Of a stretch of 64,000 nt of DNA, positions 35,726 to 45,514 are shown piece by piece. Under the pieces are notes generated by a model that saw only the letters and a program-made list of their open reading frames with translations, was not told where the DNA came from and ran no database searches. Position numbers and translations under genes: made by a program. Each line of letters opens with the position of its first letter. Position 1 is the stretch's first letter. The DNA lies in NCBI GenBank assembly GCA_963978905.1, contig OZ022257.1:26675274-26739273 (forward strand), in the 5' to 3' direction. The DNA is from Trichostrongylus colubriformis. Taxonomy: Eukaryota; Nematoda; Chromadorea; Rhabditida; Trichostrongylidae.

Positions 35726-35976
35726 TTTTGCACAAGCTCTTGCGTACTTGTAGGGGATCTTAAGTCAGGCTTAAATTTAAAAAAAAGTGCTCTATTGTTT
35801 ATTGTGCAAAGTGGTAGATGTACTATGCCATTAGATGCGAAACGACAGCGCTAAAATCAGTGGCCTGCCAACTACTAGCACCAAATCGACAACAAAATTA
35901 ATAAAGTGAATTGAAAGAGAAGTGGACATTGGTCCCGCAACCAGGGCACTTCGCGAGCCGAGGAATCCTCGACAGA

Positions 35977-36030
35977 GGGGGGGGGTCGCACTTGACCGAA
36001 CAGGTGTGGGGGGGGGGGGGGTCGCATCTG
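35977..36030 (+). repeat. Paired G-runs, each followed by TCGCA
   Basis: G9 at 35977-35985 and G14 at 36008-36021 are each followed directly by TCGCA. The same paired layout is at 40559-40604 and, in reverse, at 63848-63894. Confidence 0.8.
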
Positions 36031-36099
36031 TAGCTAAGCGATAATTTCACGGGAGTTTCTTCTAGCCTATCGTAAAGTCGATATCTCACCCTCATACAC

Positions 36100-36302
36100 G
36101 AAAAGAGCCACCGCTACCTCGCTGGCTGAATCGCAAATGGTCGTAGACCATCTTGAAAAGGTGGCCGCCATCATTTATGGGTTCGTCACGCGTTTAGCCT
36201 CTCACCATCGCGCTGCCATGATGACACACACCTCATCGTTATGGAAGGGCCTATCTACTAGAGGATAGAACCAAGATATTCACATTACCGTAAACTATAC
36301 CT
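36100..36302. mobile_element. Degraded relative of the TTAA MITE
   Basis: 36150-36302 follows the right half of the 18253-18801 element (GTGGCCGCCATC, GGGTTC.TCACGCGTTT, TCTACT..GGGA/AGGAT, ACCGTAAACTATACCTTTA). The left end is not recognisable. Confidence 0.55.
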
Positions 36303-37863
36303 TTATGTTAATGCATTGCTACCATAGAGTTCATTGATGCATGCAAGAACGACCTGTCCGCATCCATCTAGGAGAAGAAAATACACTATTATTTTAGGCT
36401 ATACCAGTCATACTATGAACGGAGTTTAACGAAGACAAGCAATCTAGCAAAGTCTGCTTGTTGTTCACGTTGTTGAATTGTTATAATTTTGTTGCAGTGG
36501 ACCATGTAAATGGTTAAATGCACATTGTTTAAATAAAAATCAAAGCCTTATGAAATGTCTCTATCAATATTATCATCATCACGAAAAGCACCAGAGGAAA
36601 GATCATTGCTTTCGCTGTTTCATGATCCTCTTTTGATAGTCGTATGACGTGTGCATCTGGACTGCTATTGAGCTTATGCGAGATCATAGAGTGCTGGGCA
36701 GATAGCTCCACAAGATCTTGTGCAGCACCTGAAATCCTGCGCTTCAATTGTCATTGAAGAGGCATGTAGTGGAAAAAAGATACCTGGAATAACTCTCTTC
36801 CACATGCAGCTGTCGGAACTTCAACCGTTGATGGCATGTGGGCCGAAAGTCCTAGATCAGGAAGTGGATTAAGCCACTGCTTAGCCAGAGTTTTGGGCGT
36901 AACGGTAAGTACACTAGGTCCATCGCGTTGAACTCTGCAATAGATCTCTGATATGGAGATAGGAACTAACAGTTTTAAGGTAAACTATATGAAGCGAAAA
37001 GTGTTGGTAAAGCTGACGTCATCAGGCTATCCAAGGTTTTAGTTCCTAATCTGCTCCTTTCAACTATTGTGAGCGTATTGGCTGTTGAAAAACTGCGTTC
37101 GGGATCAGCATTGTTGGCGGGGATGACAAGAACAGACTTGATGGACTACATACTTCCCAAAACTATAAATAGTGAATATTATTTTACCTGAATAACTACG
37201 TGAGGGATCCTTAATGCGTATCCGTTGTCGAGCAGCGTTTTATAAAAAAGAGTGCCGTTCTTGTCTCTACGAAGGTCACACATGCATACTTTCTTCTGTC
37301 ACACACGGCTGAACTGTAATGGGAGGCCCTTCTATTACCTGTAAACGAACCCTGAGATTTTCACCACTGCAATAGCTCCTTTCATCTAGAGAAGGACCCG
37401 TAAGGGCCCAATAAGAATTGCAGAAGATATAGTATTGAATTCATAAGTACAGGGACGATACAACGCGCTACCAGCACATTCACATCGACGAAAAAAAGGT
37501 GAAAAGAGGAGAGGAGGACTGCAGCTGCTCTGTTCACGGGGAAGTGCACTGATGTATTCACTGTTCACTAGAACATTGAGCATTCAAAGGGCGTTCACTG
37601 ATCACTCGCACCGTGGAACATCCTTTCAATGTTATCTGCAACTTGTAGCAGGAGACCAGTGCATGGCGGATCCTTAAAGCGGAGGCCACGAATGTATGTC
37701 CTATCTGATAGCCGCACGAGATCATCTTACTAGGCCAACCACCCTTCTAGTTACATCTACTGCCCTTCCAATCACATCTACTGCGAATGTAAGAGGCATG
37801 GCGCATGCCCAGAGCAAGGACGGAGGACGCTAAGGTGTTGGTTTTACTGCACTGCTACCATGA
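36303..37863. other. Anonymous DNA
   Basis: No gene, long repeat or RNA recognised. TCTAGTTACATCTACTGC and CCAATCACATCTACTGC form a small direct repeat at 37747-37785. Confidence 0.4.
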
Positions 37864-38055
37864 AAATTGTTCGGAGAGTATGGGGCTGCTTTTGAGGAGG
37901 TTTTGGACGCTCTCTATGTGACGCTGTTACGCTCTAGATGGCAGAAAAATTTTCGTCGACATTTCCTCGACTCACATTGCTCAAGATCTGAGCAACGTAC
38001 AAAAGAGTTTGAGAGCGCGCTGGAAAGAGCAAAGTCTCTAGTTTCAGAAAAATAA
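37864..38055 (+). CDS. Candidate coding fragment upstream of the micro-exon array
   Basis: An open frame of about 62 codons with helical, charged composition (YGAAFEEVLDALYV, FESALERAKSLVSEK). There is no ATG in frame and no clear acceptor. A related but stop-containing stretch follows at 38100-38290, so the region is an imperfect tandem. It could supply an upstream exon for the array, but no splice link is visible. Confidence 0.25.
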   Translation, partial: KLFGEYGAAFEEVLDALYVTLLRSRWQKNFRRHFLDSHCSRSEQRTKEFESALERAKSLVSEK

Positions 38056-38507
38056 CTGTGGTTGCAAAACATTAAGCACAAAAAAGTTGTAACTGTTAGA
38101 AGTCAAAAAACCCGCATGCAATTTTCATTTTCCTCGACTAATCTCGACTCGCATTCCTCTCTCATTTCCGAACATTTGAAGCAACTAAAATAGTATTCAG
38201 AAAGAGCAAACCTAGTTCTTTCAAAAAAACAACAGTGGTCCCAAATGATAAAAAGTGAGGAAAGTTATGATCGTTCAAACAAGGTCTACTTTCGCAATTT
38301 TCGGCCATTTTTGTCGATTAGCGCGCTCTATTCGCACGCCGCGAAGCCCTGCTCTGCGTTTCGAATGTCACCGCGATTTTCACGTTTTTGATTTTTTAGT
38401 CGGTATTCTCTTTGTGGTTTTTTTTATTTGAAACCAGTTTTTCATATTGGTTACGTGATATCTTGTGTTTGAATATTTTTTATGCTCATTACATGTCCTT
38501 TTTTCAG

Positions 38508-38548
38508 GTTTGCATTGCCGTCGAAATCCAAACGCCTCCCGCAGCGAG
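38508..38548 (+). CDS. Micro-exon A (41 nt)
   Basis: TTTTTTCAG before, GTATGTTG after. Phase-0 reading VCIAVEIQTPPAA plus AG left over. Confidence 0.5.
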
Positions 38549-40365
38549 GTATGTTGCTTTTTTTCAGATTTTGCTATGTATATTGACTGTTTTTCATAGT
38601 TAGTCGTATTGTTTACGTTGTACTTTATGTTTCAATGTTTTAATGCTCATTTCATGTTCTTTTTTTCAGGTGTGCTTGATCGTCGAAATCCAAACGCCGT
38701 CCGCAGCGAGGTATGTTGCTTTTTTTCAGATTTTGCTATGTATATTGACTTTTTTTCATAGTTAGTCGTATTGTTTACGTTGTACTTTATGTTTCAATGT
38801 TTTTAATGCTCATTTCATGTCCTTTTTTCGGCACTACTGGAGTTAGGGGGTGCACTCGACAAAAACATAAGTAGCACCCAATTTCTGCTTATAGGCACTC
38901 TCAAGGTTATTTTATGCCTAGATACAGCTAACTAACTGAGAAAACGATTAAATTAGTACTCCACTAGTATATAACGAGAAATTTACTTCAACTAGACTAA
39001 ACCGTCACTTACGCATACTCACCTAAGCCTAGGGAAAGGGAATCTCCTTCCCCGAGGCTTAGGCTAACATAGGATAGATAAAAGTACGAATTTTCTTCAC
39101 CAAAATCGTTCCTTTGTGATATTCGAACCCGATTCGGCGAGCGCTATGGCTTCTCTGCGCTCAGTTAGAGACGCGGAGCACAGTGCGCTGCCCCCCCCCT
39201 AACTCCAGTAGCACCTTTTTCTATCCTATGTTAGCCTAAGCCTTGGGGAAGGAGATTCCCTTTCCCTAGGCTTAGGTGAGTATGCGTGAGTGACTGTTTA
39301 GTCTAGTTGAAGTAAATTTCTCGTTATATACTAGTGGAGTACTGATTTAATCGTTTTCTTAGTTAGTTAGCTGTATCTAGGCATAAAATAACCTTGAGAG
39401 TGCCTATAAGCAGAAATTGGGTTCTACTTATGTTTTTGTCGAGTGGCCCCCCCTAACTCCAGTAGCGCCTGGAAAAAAGTACGAATTTTCTTCACCAAAA
39501 TCCTTCTTCACCATCAAACACAAAGTTTCTTTGTAATATTCGAACCCGATTCGGCGAGCGCTATGACTTCTCTGCGCTCCGTTAGAGACGCAGAGCACAG
39601 TGCGCTGGCCCCCCTAACTCCGGTAGCACCCTTTTTTCAGGTTTGCATTGCCGTCGAAATCCAGACGCGAGCCGTAGCAAGGTGTGTTGTTTTTTTCAGA
39701 TTTTACTATGTATGTTGACTGTTTTTCATAGTTAGTCGTATTGTTTATGTGTAGCTTCATGTTTGCGTGCTTTTATGTTTCTTTTACGTGCTTTTTTTTC
39801 AGGATCGCTGCCCGTACGTGGATTGAATTGAAAACTGTTTGGAAAGAAGGGTTTGTTGTTCTTTTTTTAGTGGTTTTTCGCTTTGTTTACGTGCTGTTTT
39901 ACACTTGAGTGTTTCTTTTAATGTTTCCATCATGTGCTTTTTTTTCAGGATCGTCGCTCGCACGTGGATTGAACTGGAAATTGTTTGTGAAGAAGGGTTT
40001 GTTTGTTTTTATTTCAGACTTTGTGATGTATCACCTACTTTTCTGAGTTTTTCGTTTTGTTTATGTGCTGTGTAGTTTTTGAGTATCGTTTAAGTTTCCT
40101 TTATGTGCTTTTCCCAGGAGTGTCGCTTTCGTACGTCGAGTGTGGCTGAAAACTCATCGAAGAAGAGGTTTGTTGATTTCCTTTGAGATTTTGTGATGAT
40201 TATTACCTGCTTTTTATTTGAATCTGGTTTCTCGTTTCGTTATTCTCAGTGAAGCTCAGTAGTATAAATGTACGTGTGTTTTTTTCACGAGCGACGCATC
40301 CGCACGTCGAGTGAGGCGGAGAAGCTGTTCGGAGAAGAAGCCACAACGTATCACACATATTGATT
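38508..40365 (+). CDS. Micro-exon array: putative gene or gene remnant with 41-50 nt exons
   Basis: At least six short exons are each bounded by a T-rich tract plus CAG and by GTATGT/GTTTGT/GTGTGT. They recur every 146-170 bp except where an 800-bp transposon separates B from C. Exons A, B and C are 41 nt, D and E 48 nt, F 50 nt. Entering at phase 0, each 41-nt exon leaves two bases (AG) that the first G of D completes; D to E and E to F keep the frame. All joined exons are free of stops. D and E differ mainly by third-position or conservative changes. A cannot be joined to B in frame (a stop follows), so A, B and C behave as alternatives. A first exon, signal peptide and promoter are not identified. 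The peptide is short, Trp/Arg/Glu-rich and matches no family I know. Confidence 0.5.
38670..38710 (+). CDS. Micro-exon B (41 nt)
   Basis: TTTTTTTCAG before, GTATGTTG after. Reading VCLIVEIQTPSAA plus AG. It differs from A at 7 of 41 bases, five of them within or around the codons for Ile-Ala and Pro. Confidence 0.5.
39117..39196 (-). repeat. tRNA-like module 1 inside the composite MITE
   Basis: On the minus strand it reads GCAGCGCACTGTGCTCCGCG... then CGCTCGCCGAATCGGGTTCGAATATCAC. GGGTTCGAATAT is close to a pol III B box, and the spacing to the upstream GC-rich part is tRNA-like. I could not draw a full cloverleaf, so this is a tRNA-derived (SINE-like) module and not a tRNA gene. Confidence 0.35.
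39535..39612 (-). repeat. tRNA-like module 2 inside the composite MITE
   Basis: Second copy of the module at 39117-39196 with few changes, including the same GGGTTCGAATAT. Like the first it is bounded by CTAACTCC-GGTAGC at one side and AAGTACGAATTTTCTTCACC at the other. Confidence 0.35.
39641..39681 (+). CDS. Micro-exon C (41 nt)
   Basis: CTTTTTTCAG before, GTGTGTTG after. Reading VCIAVEIQTRAVA plus AG. It differs from A at 6 bases. Its acceptor tract is the right-hand copy of the target duplication made by the 38830-39629 insertion. Confidence 0.5.
39803..39850 (+). CDS. Micro-exon D (48 nt)
   Basis: CTTTTTTTTCAG before, GTTTGTTG after. One base completes the previous codon, then IAARTWIELKTVWKEG with the final Gly codon shared with E. 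Confidence 0.5.
39949..39996 (+). CDS. Micro-exon E (48 nt)
   Basis: TTTTTTTTCAG before, GTTTGTTTG after. Reading IVARTWIELEIVCEEG, same phase as D. Against D, three of eight changed codons are silent and the ARTWIEL core is kept. Confidence 0.5.
40118..40167 (+). CDS. Micro-exon F (50 nt)
   Basis: CTTTTCCCAG before, GTTTGTTG after. Reading SVAFVRRVWLKTHRRR, then one base left over, so its exit phase differs from that of D and E. Confidence 0.45.
40289..40365 (+). pseudogene. Micro-exon G, acceptor lost
   Basis: It is homologous to F (GAGCGACGC...CGCACGTCGAGTG) and sits at the expected spacing, but the tract ends CAC where the others have CAG. Aligned with F it reads SDASARRVRRRSCSEKK and runs on to a TAA at 40363-40365. 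It could be a former last exon. The phase left by F does not fit this reading, so it is called broken. Confidence 0.35.
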
Positions 40366-40558
40366 AAAATGTGTTTTTTGTTGAATGACTTCGTTTTTCT
40401 GACTATCGGCTGGTTTCGATGACCAGACATGAAGAATGTTGAAATAAAAAATTTGGAAAAATTTATTTGCAGTGGACAATCAGTGCAAACACACAAAAAC
40501 AGCAATGAGACACCCAGCAAAGAGACTGTAGAACTTTACGGAGCTGTAGATTATAAAA

Positions 40559-40652
40559 GGGGGGGGGTCGCATTTGAGGACCCGAAGAAGGGGGGGGGGT
40601 CGCATTGAAGCGGCCATTTTCCTCGACACCTGGGAGTGCCCTGCCCGCAACG
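40559..40652 (+). repeat. Paired G-runs with TCGCA, plus a mariner-end fragment
   Basis: G9-TCGCA at 40559 and G10-TCGCA at 40590, then GAAGCGGCCATTTTCCTCGA and onward to GAGTGCCCTGC at 40652. The whole block matches 63806-63894 in reverse, where it adjoins a mariner transposase remnant. Confidence 0.75.
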
Positions 40653-40659
40653 CTTGTTT

Positions 40660-41839
40660 ATAGTGGAATATAGGAAGAACGAGACGACCCAAAAAACTCC
40701 CCCTACACTTTTCTGCGGTAAGCGTAAGCGGCAGTCTCATTGCCTGCTTCTTCACCTACTTGCACATACATATATGCGTGACGTTGAATTCCCTTTTCTC
40801 TTTTCCAAACCATTGTTTCCTTTTCAAGTGTTTCATTAAGCAGCTAGCAAGATATCGAGGATTCATCAAACTCTATGGGGTTTGAAATCTAATCTAATAT
40901 GTAGAGCTGTCAGAGGTTCACCATCCACTTCTTTAAATCCATCCCTGTCCTTATAGGTTTACCATATTATCCACAAAGTCTGTTGCTCAGCGGCACCTAT
41001 TTATTACTGTTATCCTTCCTGACACTGCTGTTTATTTGCCGGATGCTGTATAATGCAACCGTGTTCGTCATGGTGAATGTGAGTTCTTCCCAGAAGTTCG
41101 AGAAGAGGAAAGAGTAGCTGTCTAAAGTGATTTTTTGTCTTCTAGAAGTCGCAGGTATGCAATTCCAGTTAGGGACGTTCAACACACCACTTACGATCAT
41201 TTTGAACACGAATCATGGATGAGTACATACAAGCGAGGCGTCAAGGACCCATTCTCACTTCACAGCGTTTTCGGTTCAACGAAAACGCTCTGGTCGACAG
41301 TCTCCCTAAGCATGCTCATCTCAAAAGCGAGCACATCATGGTGCTGCACGTAATAGCCCTGCACCGAAGGTTCACGATGCTCCGGTCTGTGATGTCGGTG
41401 ATGCAGCCCTGCGCAACACTCGTGACTCAAAGATCAGTGGAGATAATAGTGACTCAAAGATCAGTGGTCCAATTTTTCGGACGTGGCACCCCCAGGTTGC
41501 ATAAGGGTCAGGCAGACAATCATTTGTGGCTGACTTTTTCTTCGTAGCGATAATTAGGGTGCCGCGCATATTATGCTCATTTTCGTCGCCTTCGCCCATT
41601 AAAGGAACCGGAAGGGGTCCGAAGAAAGAGAATGATGCAACAAAGTGATCATTTTGTAACGAACATTCAAAGTTAGAAGCGATAATCGGTGAAAAAACCT
41701 GGATTCAGAAGCGCGGCGCTGTGGTGTGTATTCGCATCACATTCGCATCAACACACTGACTTTCCGAGTTGTCCGCTGTAGAGGTGTCATTTGTTGTCTC
41801 GTAAAGTGTATTTTACATTCGTGATTATGTGAAATAAGT
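40660..41839. other. Anonymous DNA
   Basis: Short frames only. GTGACTCAAAGATCAGTGG occurs twice close together at about 41420-41470. Confidence 0.4.
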
Positions 41840-41876
41840 GAAAAAATACACAGCAACAACTAAGTAGAACAATCCA

Positions 41877-42257
41877 GTGAACAATAAGCGAAAGCGTGAG
41901 AAAAAGTGTGCTCACAATTATAACCTAAAGAACTCACTTTCGACGTCTTGGCAAGGTGTCGTGTGTGCATTGCAACAACTGCTGCGAGCCACCGTAATCC
42001 CATACCGCGAGCCGAAATCGCCCCCTACCGGTGCCTTTAAGCGCCGGAGGCGTCAGAAATTAACATGGTTGGTGCCAAACCAGTGCAGGCCGTGTTGGCA
42101 TCAAAAGCGACTGATACTCGTGATCGAAGAATCAAGGAACATCATGGGTGAATTTCTGAAATGCTGTGTGCAAAGGTGTGACGCCATTTTGGAGCACGCG
42201 GCATTTTGGGTCACTCCGGCACCGAAAGCTAAGGTGCATAATCAGGGATTTGGTTAA
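41877..42257 (+). CDS. 126-codon frame, unknown; part of a diverged tandem pair
   Basis: The frame starts MNNKRKREKKCAHNYN, is basic, and has no known domain. The DNA at 41840-42060 is related to 42740-42960 (CTTTCGACGTCTTGGCAAGG / GCTCGACATCTTGGCAAAG, then AAATCGCCCCCTACCGGTG / AAATTGCCCCCCTTCCAGTG). The frame is not preserved there, which argues against it being a real protein. Confidence 0.2.
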   Translation: MNNKRKREKKCAHNYNLKNSLSTSWQGVVCALQQLLRATVIPYREPKSPPTGAFKRRRRQKLTWLVPNQCRPCWHQKRLILVIEESRNIMGEFLKCCVQRCDAILEHAAFWVTPAPKAKVHNQGFG

Positions 42258-42739
42258 GCACCGAAAGGAGTTCTTACCAGGTCTGATGGGGTAGATTATA
42301 GCATCGATCTAAAGTGGCGGCTCAAAAAATAGCGATCATATTTTGGTGATCAGAAACCTGGTTGTCCTCTAGCATGTTCGAGCGAAAAATTATTTCTTTA
42401 CTCTCAGTACGTCTAGTGGCTATCGCTATTGATTACATGTCGCATTCATCCATCTGAAAACATTCAGATGCCTTCAGTTGAAAAACATTGTTCAGTGACT
42501 TACGAGGCGTGTTGAGTTGGCACGTGTCATTAATGCTGCACTGAAAAGGAAATGTGTAACAAAAATCGCCTTTAAAAGGTCTGCAGAGCTATTGCAATTC
42601 TTGCGCACTCCACTTCGAACTACGCTTAGGGTGAATTGACGCTTCTGCCATTTGATGTGGCGTAGTGCGAACTTTATTTCATTCATGATGAAGTTAAGCA
42701 AGAGAAAGAACAAACAGATATAAACAAGTGCAAAAATGA

Positions 42740-42960
42740 AAGGAAAACAAGCGGAAGAGTAACGAAAAAGTGTTTATGATTGAAAAAACCCAATGAGTTC
42801 ACGCTCGACATCTTGGCAAAGAGTCATGTGCACAACTAACGAATTTTGAGCCAATACCTGAGAGAAATTGCCCCCCTTCCAGTGTTTTAAGGAAGTTCGT
42901 CATTAAAACCCCGTTTGGGGTTCTCCACGCATTTAAACAGAAGGGCTTTAGCCCATACAA
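42740..42960 (+). repeat. Diverged duplicate of 41840-42060
   Basis: It shares a sequence of landmarks in the same order, about 900 bp downstream of the first copy. Function unknown. Confidence 0.5.
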
Positions 42961-43019
42961 CGTTTCTTGGAGCCGTTTCGTGGTCACACAAAAATAAAAA
43001 ATAAGCATAAACTAGTGTT

Positions 43020-43525
43020 TTTGGCTCTTGACTAAGTGGGTGGGATGTCTAATTCCGAGCAACCCCCCCCACACTCCCCCTCCTCACATCCCTTCCATAC
43101 TAGGTATACCTCCAGTGGGTTGAACACTTCGCTTGAATGTTGTGTACGCATTTGCTCCGAGGAATCTTTCGTTCAATGCTTAAATCGGAGCGTTTGAAAA
43201 AATGTTCGATGCAATAGTTGGAGGCTCTTGCCTCCTCCTCGTTCTGGGCAACAGCTTCTTTCATACTTCAAATTGATACATCTGACAATTCAATGTGTTC
43301 CATATAAAGGTCCCCTCCGATTTTCGTGATTTCTGTCAAAAATAATATTTCAGAAATTTGGTTAGCTGCTTGGCCTGAAAGCCTGAAATTTCGGAGGTGA
43401 CCTCAAAGTCATGAAACGCACTTTAGCTGAGGGCCCTTGATATCACGGGGTGTCTTGGATCATCTAGCCTCCAGATCCGTTACCAGTGAAACACATACTT
43501 TTCTCTTGGAAGAGGCACCTCCACG
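43020..43525. other. Anonymous DNA with a C-rich tract
   Basis: CCCCCCCCACACTCCCCCTCC at about 43063 is the only notable feature. Confidence 0.4.
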
Positions 43526-43529
43526 GTAA

Positions 43530-43757
43530 GTGCAGATATGAGGGGAAATCGCGTGACCGCCCGTGACGAGCAGCGCGGCGAGTGCGAGTGCCGGTGGCAG
43601 GGCATAGCAGCCTTCAAGCAAGGCAGTGTGGCATGGGTGGAAGAGCAGAGGTGACGCAGCCAAGCTCTTCCGGCCTCCCAAGAGCAATCGATTCGCAAGT
43701 CGTACTGGTGGCGCCGCGAGTGAAACGTCGCGAAGCGATTCTCCGTCATATCTGCAC
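43530..43757. mobile_element. GC-rich foldback element 1
   Basis: GTGCAGATATGA at the left is matched by TCATATCTGCAC at the right. Inside, CGCCCGTGACGAGCAGCGCG and GGCGCCGCGAGTGAAACGTC form a diverged second pair. It is related to 47255-47525. The overlapping minus-strand frames of 97-99 codons are read-throughs. Confidence 0.55.
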
Positions 43758-44409
43758 ATAACCGCACCTCCATGGCATCCGGAAAAAGGCTACTGGTTCG
43801 TAGTAACGAAAATTGAATAATTTCTTCATCTTAAAAGATAGTTGAAGTAATTCAAAAGAACCACCTTGTTGTCATGCTTGGACCCGTTTTCGTAGGGTGT
43901 ATTCAACGATGTAACCTCAAAAGTGGACGAGGGGATACGCAAAGTCCCGCCGTCTCGATCGAAGGTGAATGCTCGTTCTGTTCTTCGAAAGTGATATTCT
44001 AACTCCTGTTTGGTACAAATAACTCTTTACCCAAGCCATTTCAGGAGCTTTTTCCCTGGAGTCGACTGTCAAAAGAATTGCATTTAGTGGTTCATCAGAA
44101 TCTCCCACGACGTAGACTTCATAAGTGCAAACTGGAACATAAGATGTTCAACCCTATTCGGGGCAGTGAGCGGTGGATTAACAGAAGAGTCATTGATTCT
44201 TTGACTATAGAAAGGAAATGTTGCACTCGCCGCTTTAAGGCGACCGAAACTAATTACTCAGTAGCGATCTTTCAATTTCCAGGCCTCATTCCTTCCGGAA
44301 GTGGTCAGTTTCGTAGTGGATCTGCTGTGCATGTCAAGCCGCCTAACCTAATTCAATGCTTATTAGGTCGCTTCAAACAGATCACCGTAAACGCTCAAAT
44401 CATTGTCTG

Positions 44410-44620
44410 ATCATGGAGAATATGTATGTGCTTCCTGGAAGCCTTAAGGTTGTTCCGCTATTTCAGATCACAAATCCAAGGATAGGGTCATGTGCTGATC
44501 GCGTCAATTCACTTTCTCGTCTACTCCGAAAGATGCTCAGGAGTGCTGACGTGGCTCGTCTGAAGATCGCAGTGGTGAGCGGAGAAATTTCCTTTTTTGT
44601 TGAAATCGAAGCCATTCGAA
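44410..44620 (+). pseudogene. Coding fragment, local family member 2
   Basis: The open frame ends LSRLLRKMLRSADVARLKIA and ..FFVEIEAIRK, followed by GTATTT (possible donor, 44621). It aligns with the first part of the 32785 and 45515 fragments. A preceding frame at 44078-44407 may be another exon. No start or domain is certain. Confidence 0.35.
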
Positions 44621-44692
44621 AGGTATTTATTCTTTACTCCGCCAGTTGGAACTGATTGTGAAATTTGATATGTTCAAATACGTCTCAATTAA

Positions 44693-45172
44693 AGGCACAC
44701 CTAGCGATAAATTGTGCGAGCTATCGCGCGTATTACAAGACGTAAAGGCCCTGCTTCACCCACCAGTGAAGAAAAATGAATCAAAACACCACACAACCAC
44801 CGAAAATAGAGCTTCCTGCACTCAGTCCTCTACGAAAATTGGAGACTAAAACTGAGTTTTTGCTCGATGATATCGCGTAAAATGCTACGATATCGCCTGT
44901 TATTCCCTGGAAGCTATCACCGCTATTGAAATCGCTGCCTTATCTTGTCTCATCGCAAGTTTCCCTCTCCACGTAAGAGCCACGTTGGAAATTTGTTTGT
45001 CTAAGGCCAGGTGTGATGCGGTTTTGAGGGCGCGGCTCGGCCCAGATAGAGCGCGCCTATCGCCGCAAAGATGCACTATCAAGCCGCAACAAGGGTGAGC
45101 CTGAGCACCTGTCTGAGGAGCTATTTGCCCTAAGAAAGTAAGTCACTAATATGAGTATCGCGTGGTGTGCCT
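44693..45172. mobile_element. TTAA-flanked MITE, copy B (480 bp)
   Basis: It starts AGGCACACCTAGCGAT and ends CGCGTGGTGTGCCT, flanked by TTAA at 44689-44692 and 45173-45176. It has the opposite orientation to copy A. It splits a local tandem repeat whose other unit, at 45319-45430, is uninterrupted. Confidence 0.75.
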
Positions 45173-45514
45173 TTAAATGTTTAGATAGTGCAACCTAATT
45201 ATAGGTGAGCCTGTCGAAGAAATTCTTTTTCGAACGGGTCAACTGTGCTGGATTGTGGCTGTCGCGTATGGCATTCAAAGCCTATCGAAAGAGTTTTAAT
45301 AATTCTAACTTTCGCTGGATGAAACTGATTGTGAAATGCGGCATGTGAAGTCGATTGAATGCGTTTTAATTATTAGTACGTCTTAACTAGAAGTATAGTA
45401 TCTCAACGCAACCTAATTATAGGTGCGCCCCTCGAAGAATTTTTTTCGGTCAACAGGGTCACATATAATGCATCAGGCTGCTGCGTTGTACACTAAGTTT
45501 TGAATGTATAGCAC

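Larger units (their letters stand above)
38830..39629. mobile_element. Mutator-like composite MITE with 9-bp target duplication
   Basis: It is flanked by CCTTTTTTC at 38821-38829 and 39630-39638. The ends read GGCACTACTGGAGTTAGGGG and, in reverse, GGTGCTACCGGAGTTAGGGG. A 9-bp duplication is typical of Mutator-type elements. Inside are inverted arms of about 245 bp (38833-39077 and 39220-39468) that themselves end in ACTGGAGTTAGG, and two direct copies of a tRNA-like module, so the element is nested or composite. It has no transposase. It landed in the acceptor tract of micro-exon C. Confidence 0.7.

Noticed and set aside
37864..38055. First exon of the micro-exon gene
   Set aside because: Only suggestive: no in-frame ATG, no clear acceptor and no donor with the required phase, so it was kept apart from the array.
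43460..43773. Overlapping minus-strand frames of 97-99 codons
   Set aside because: They cross a GC-rich foldback element and have no motif.
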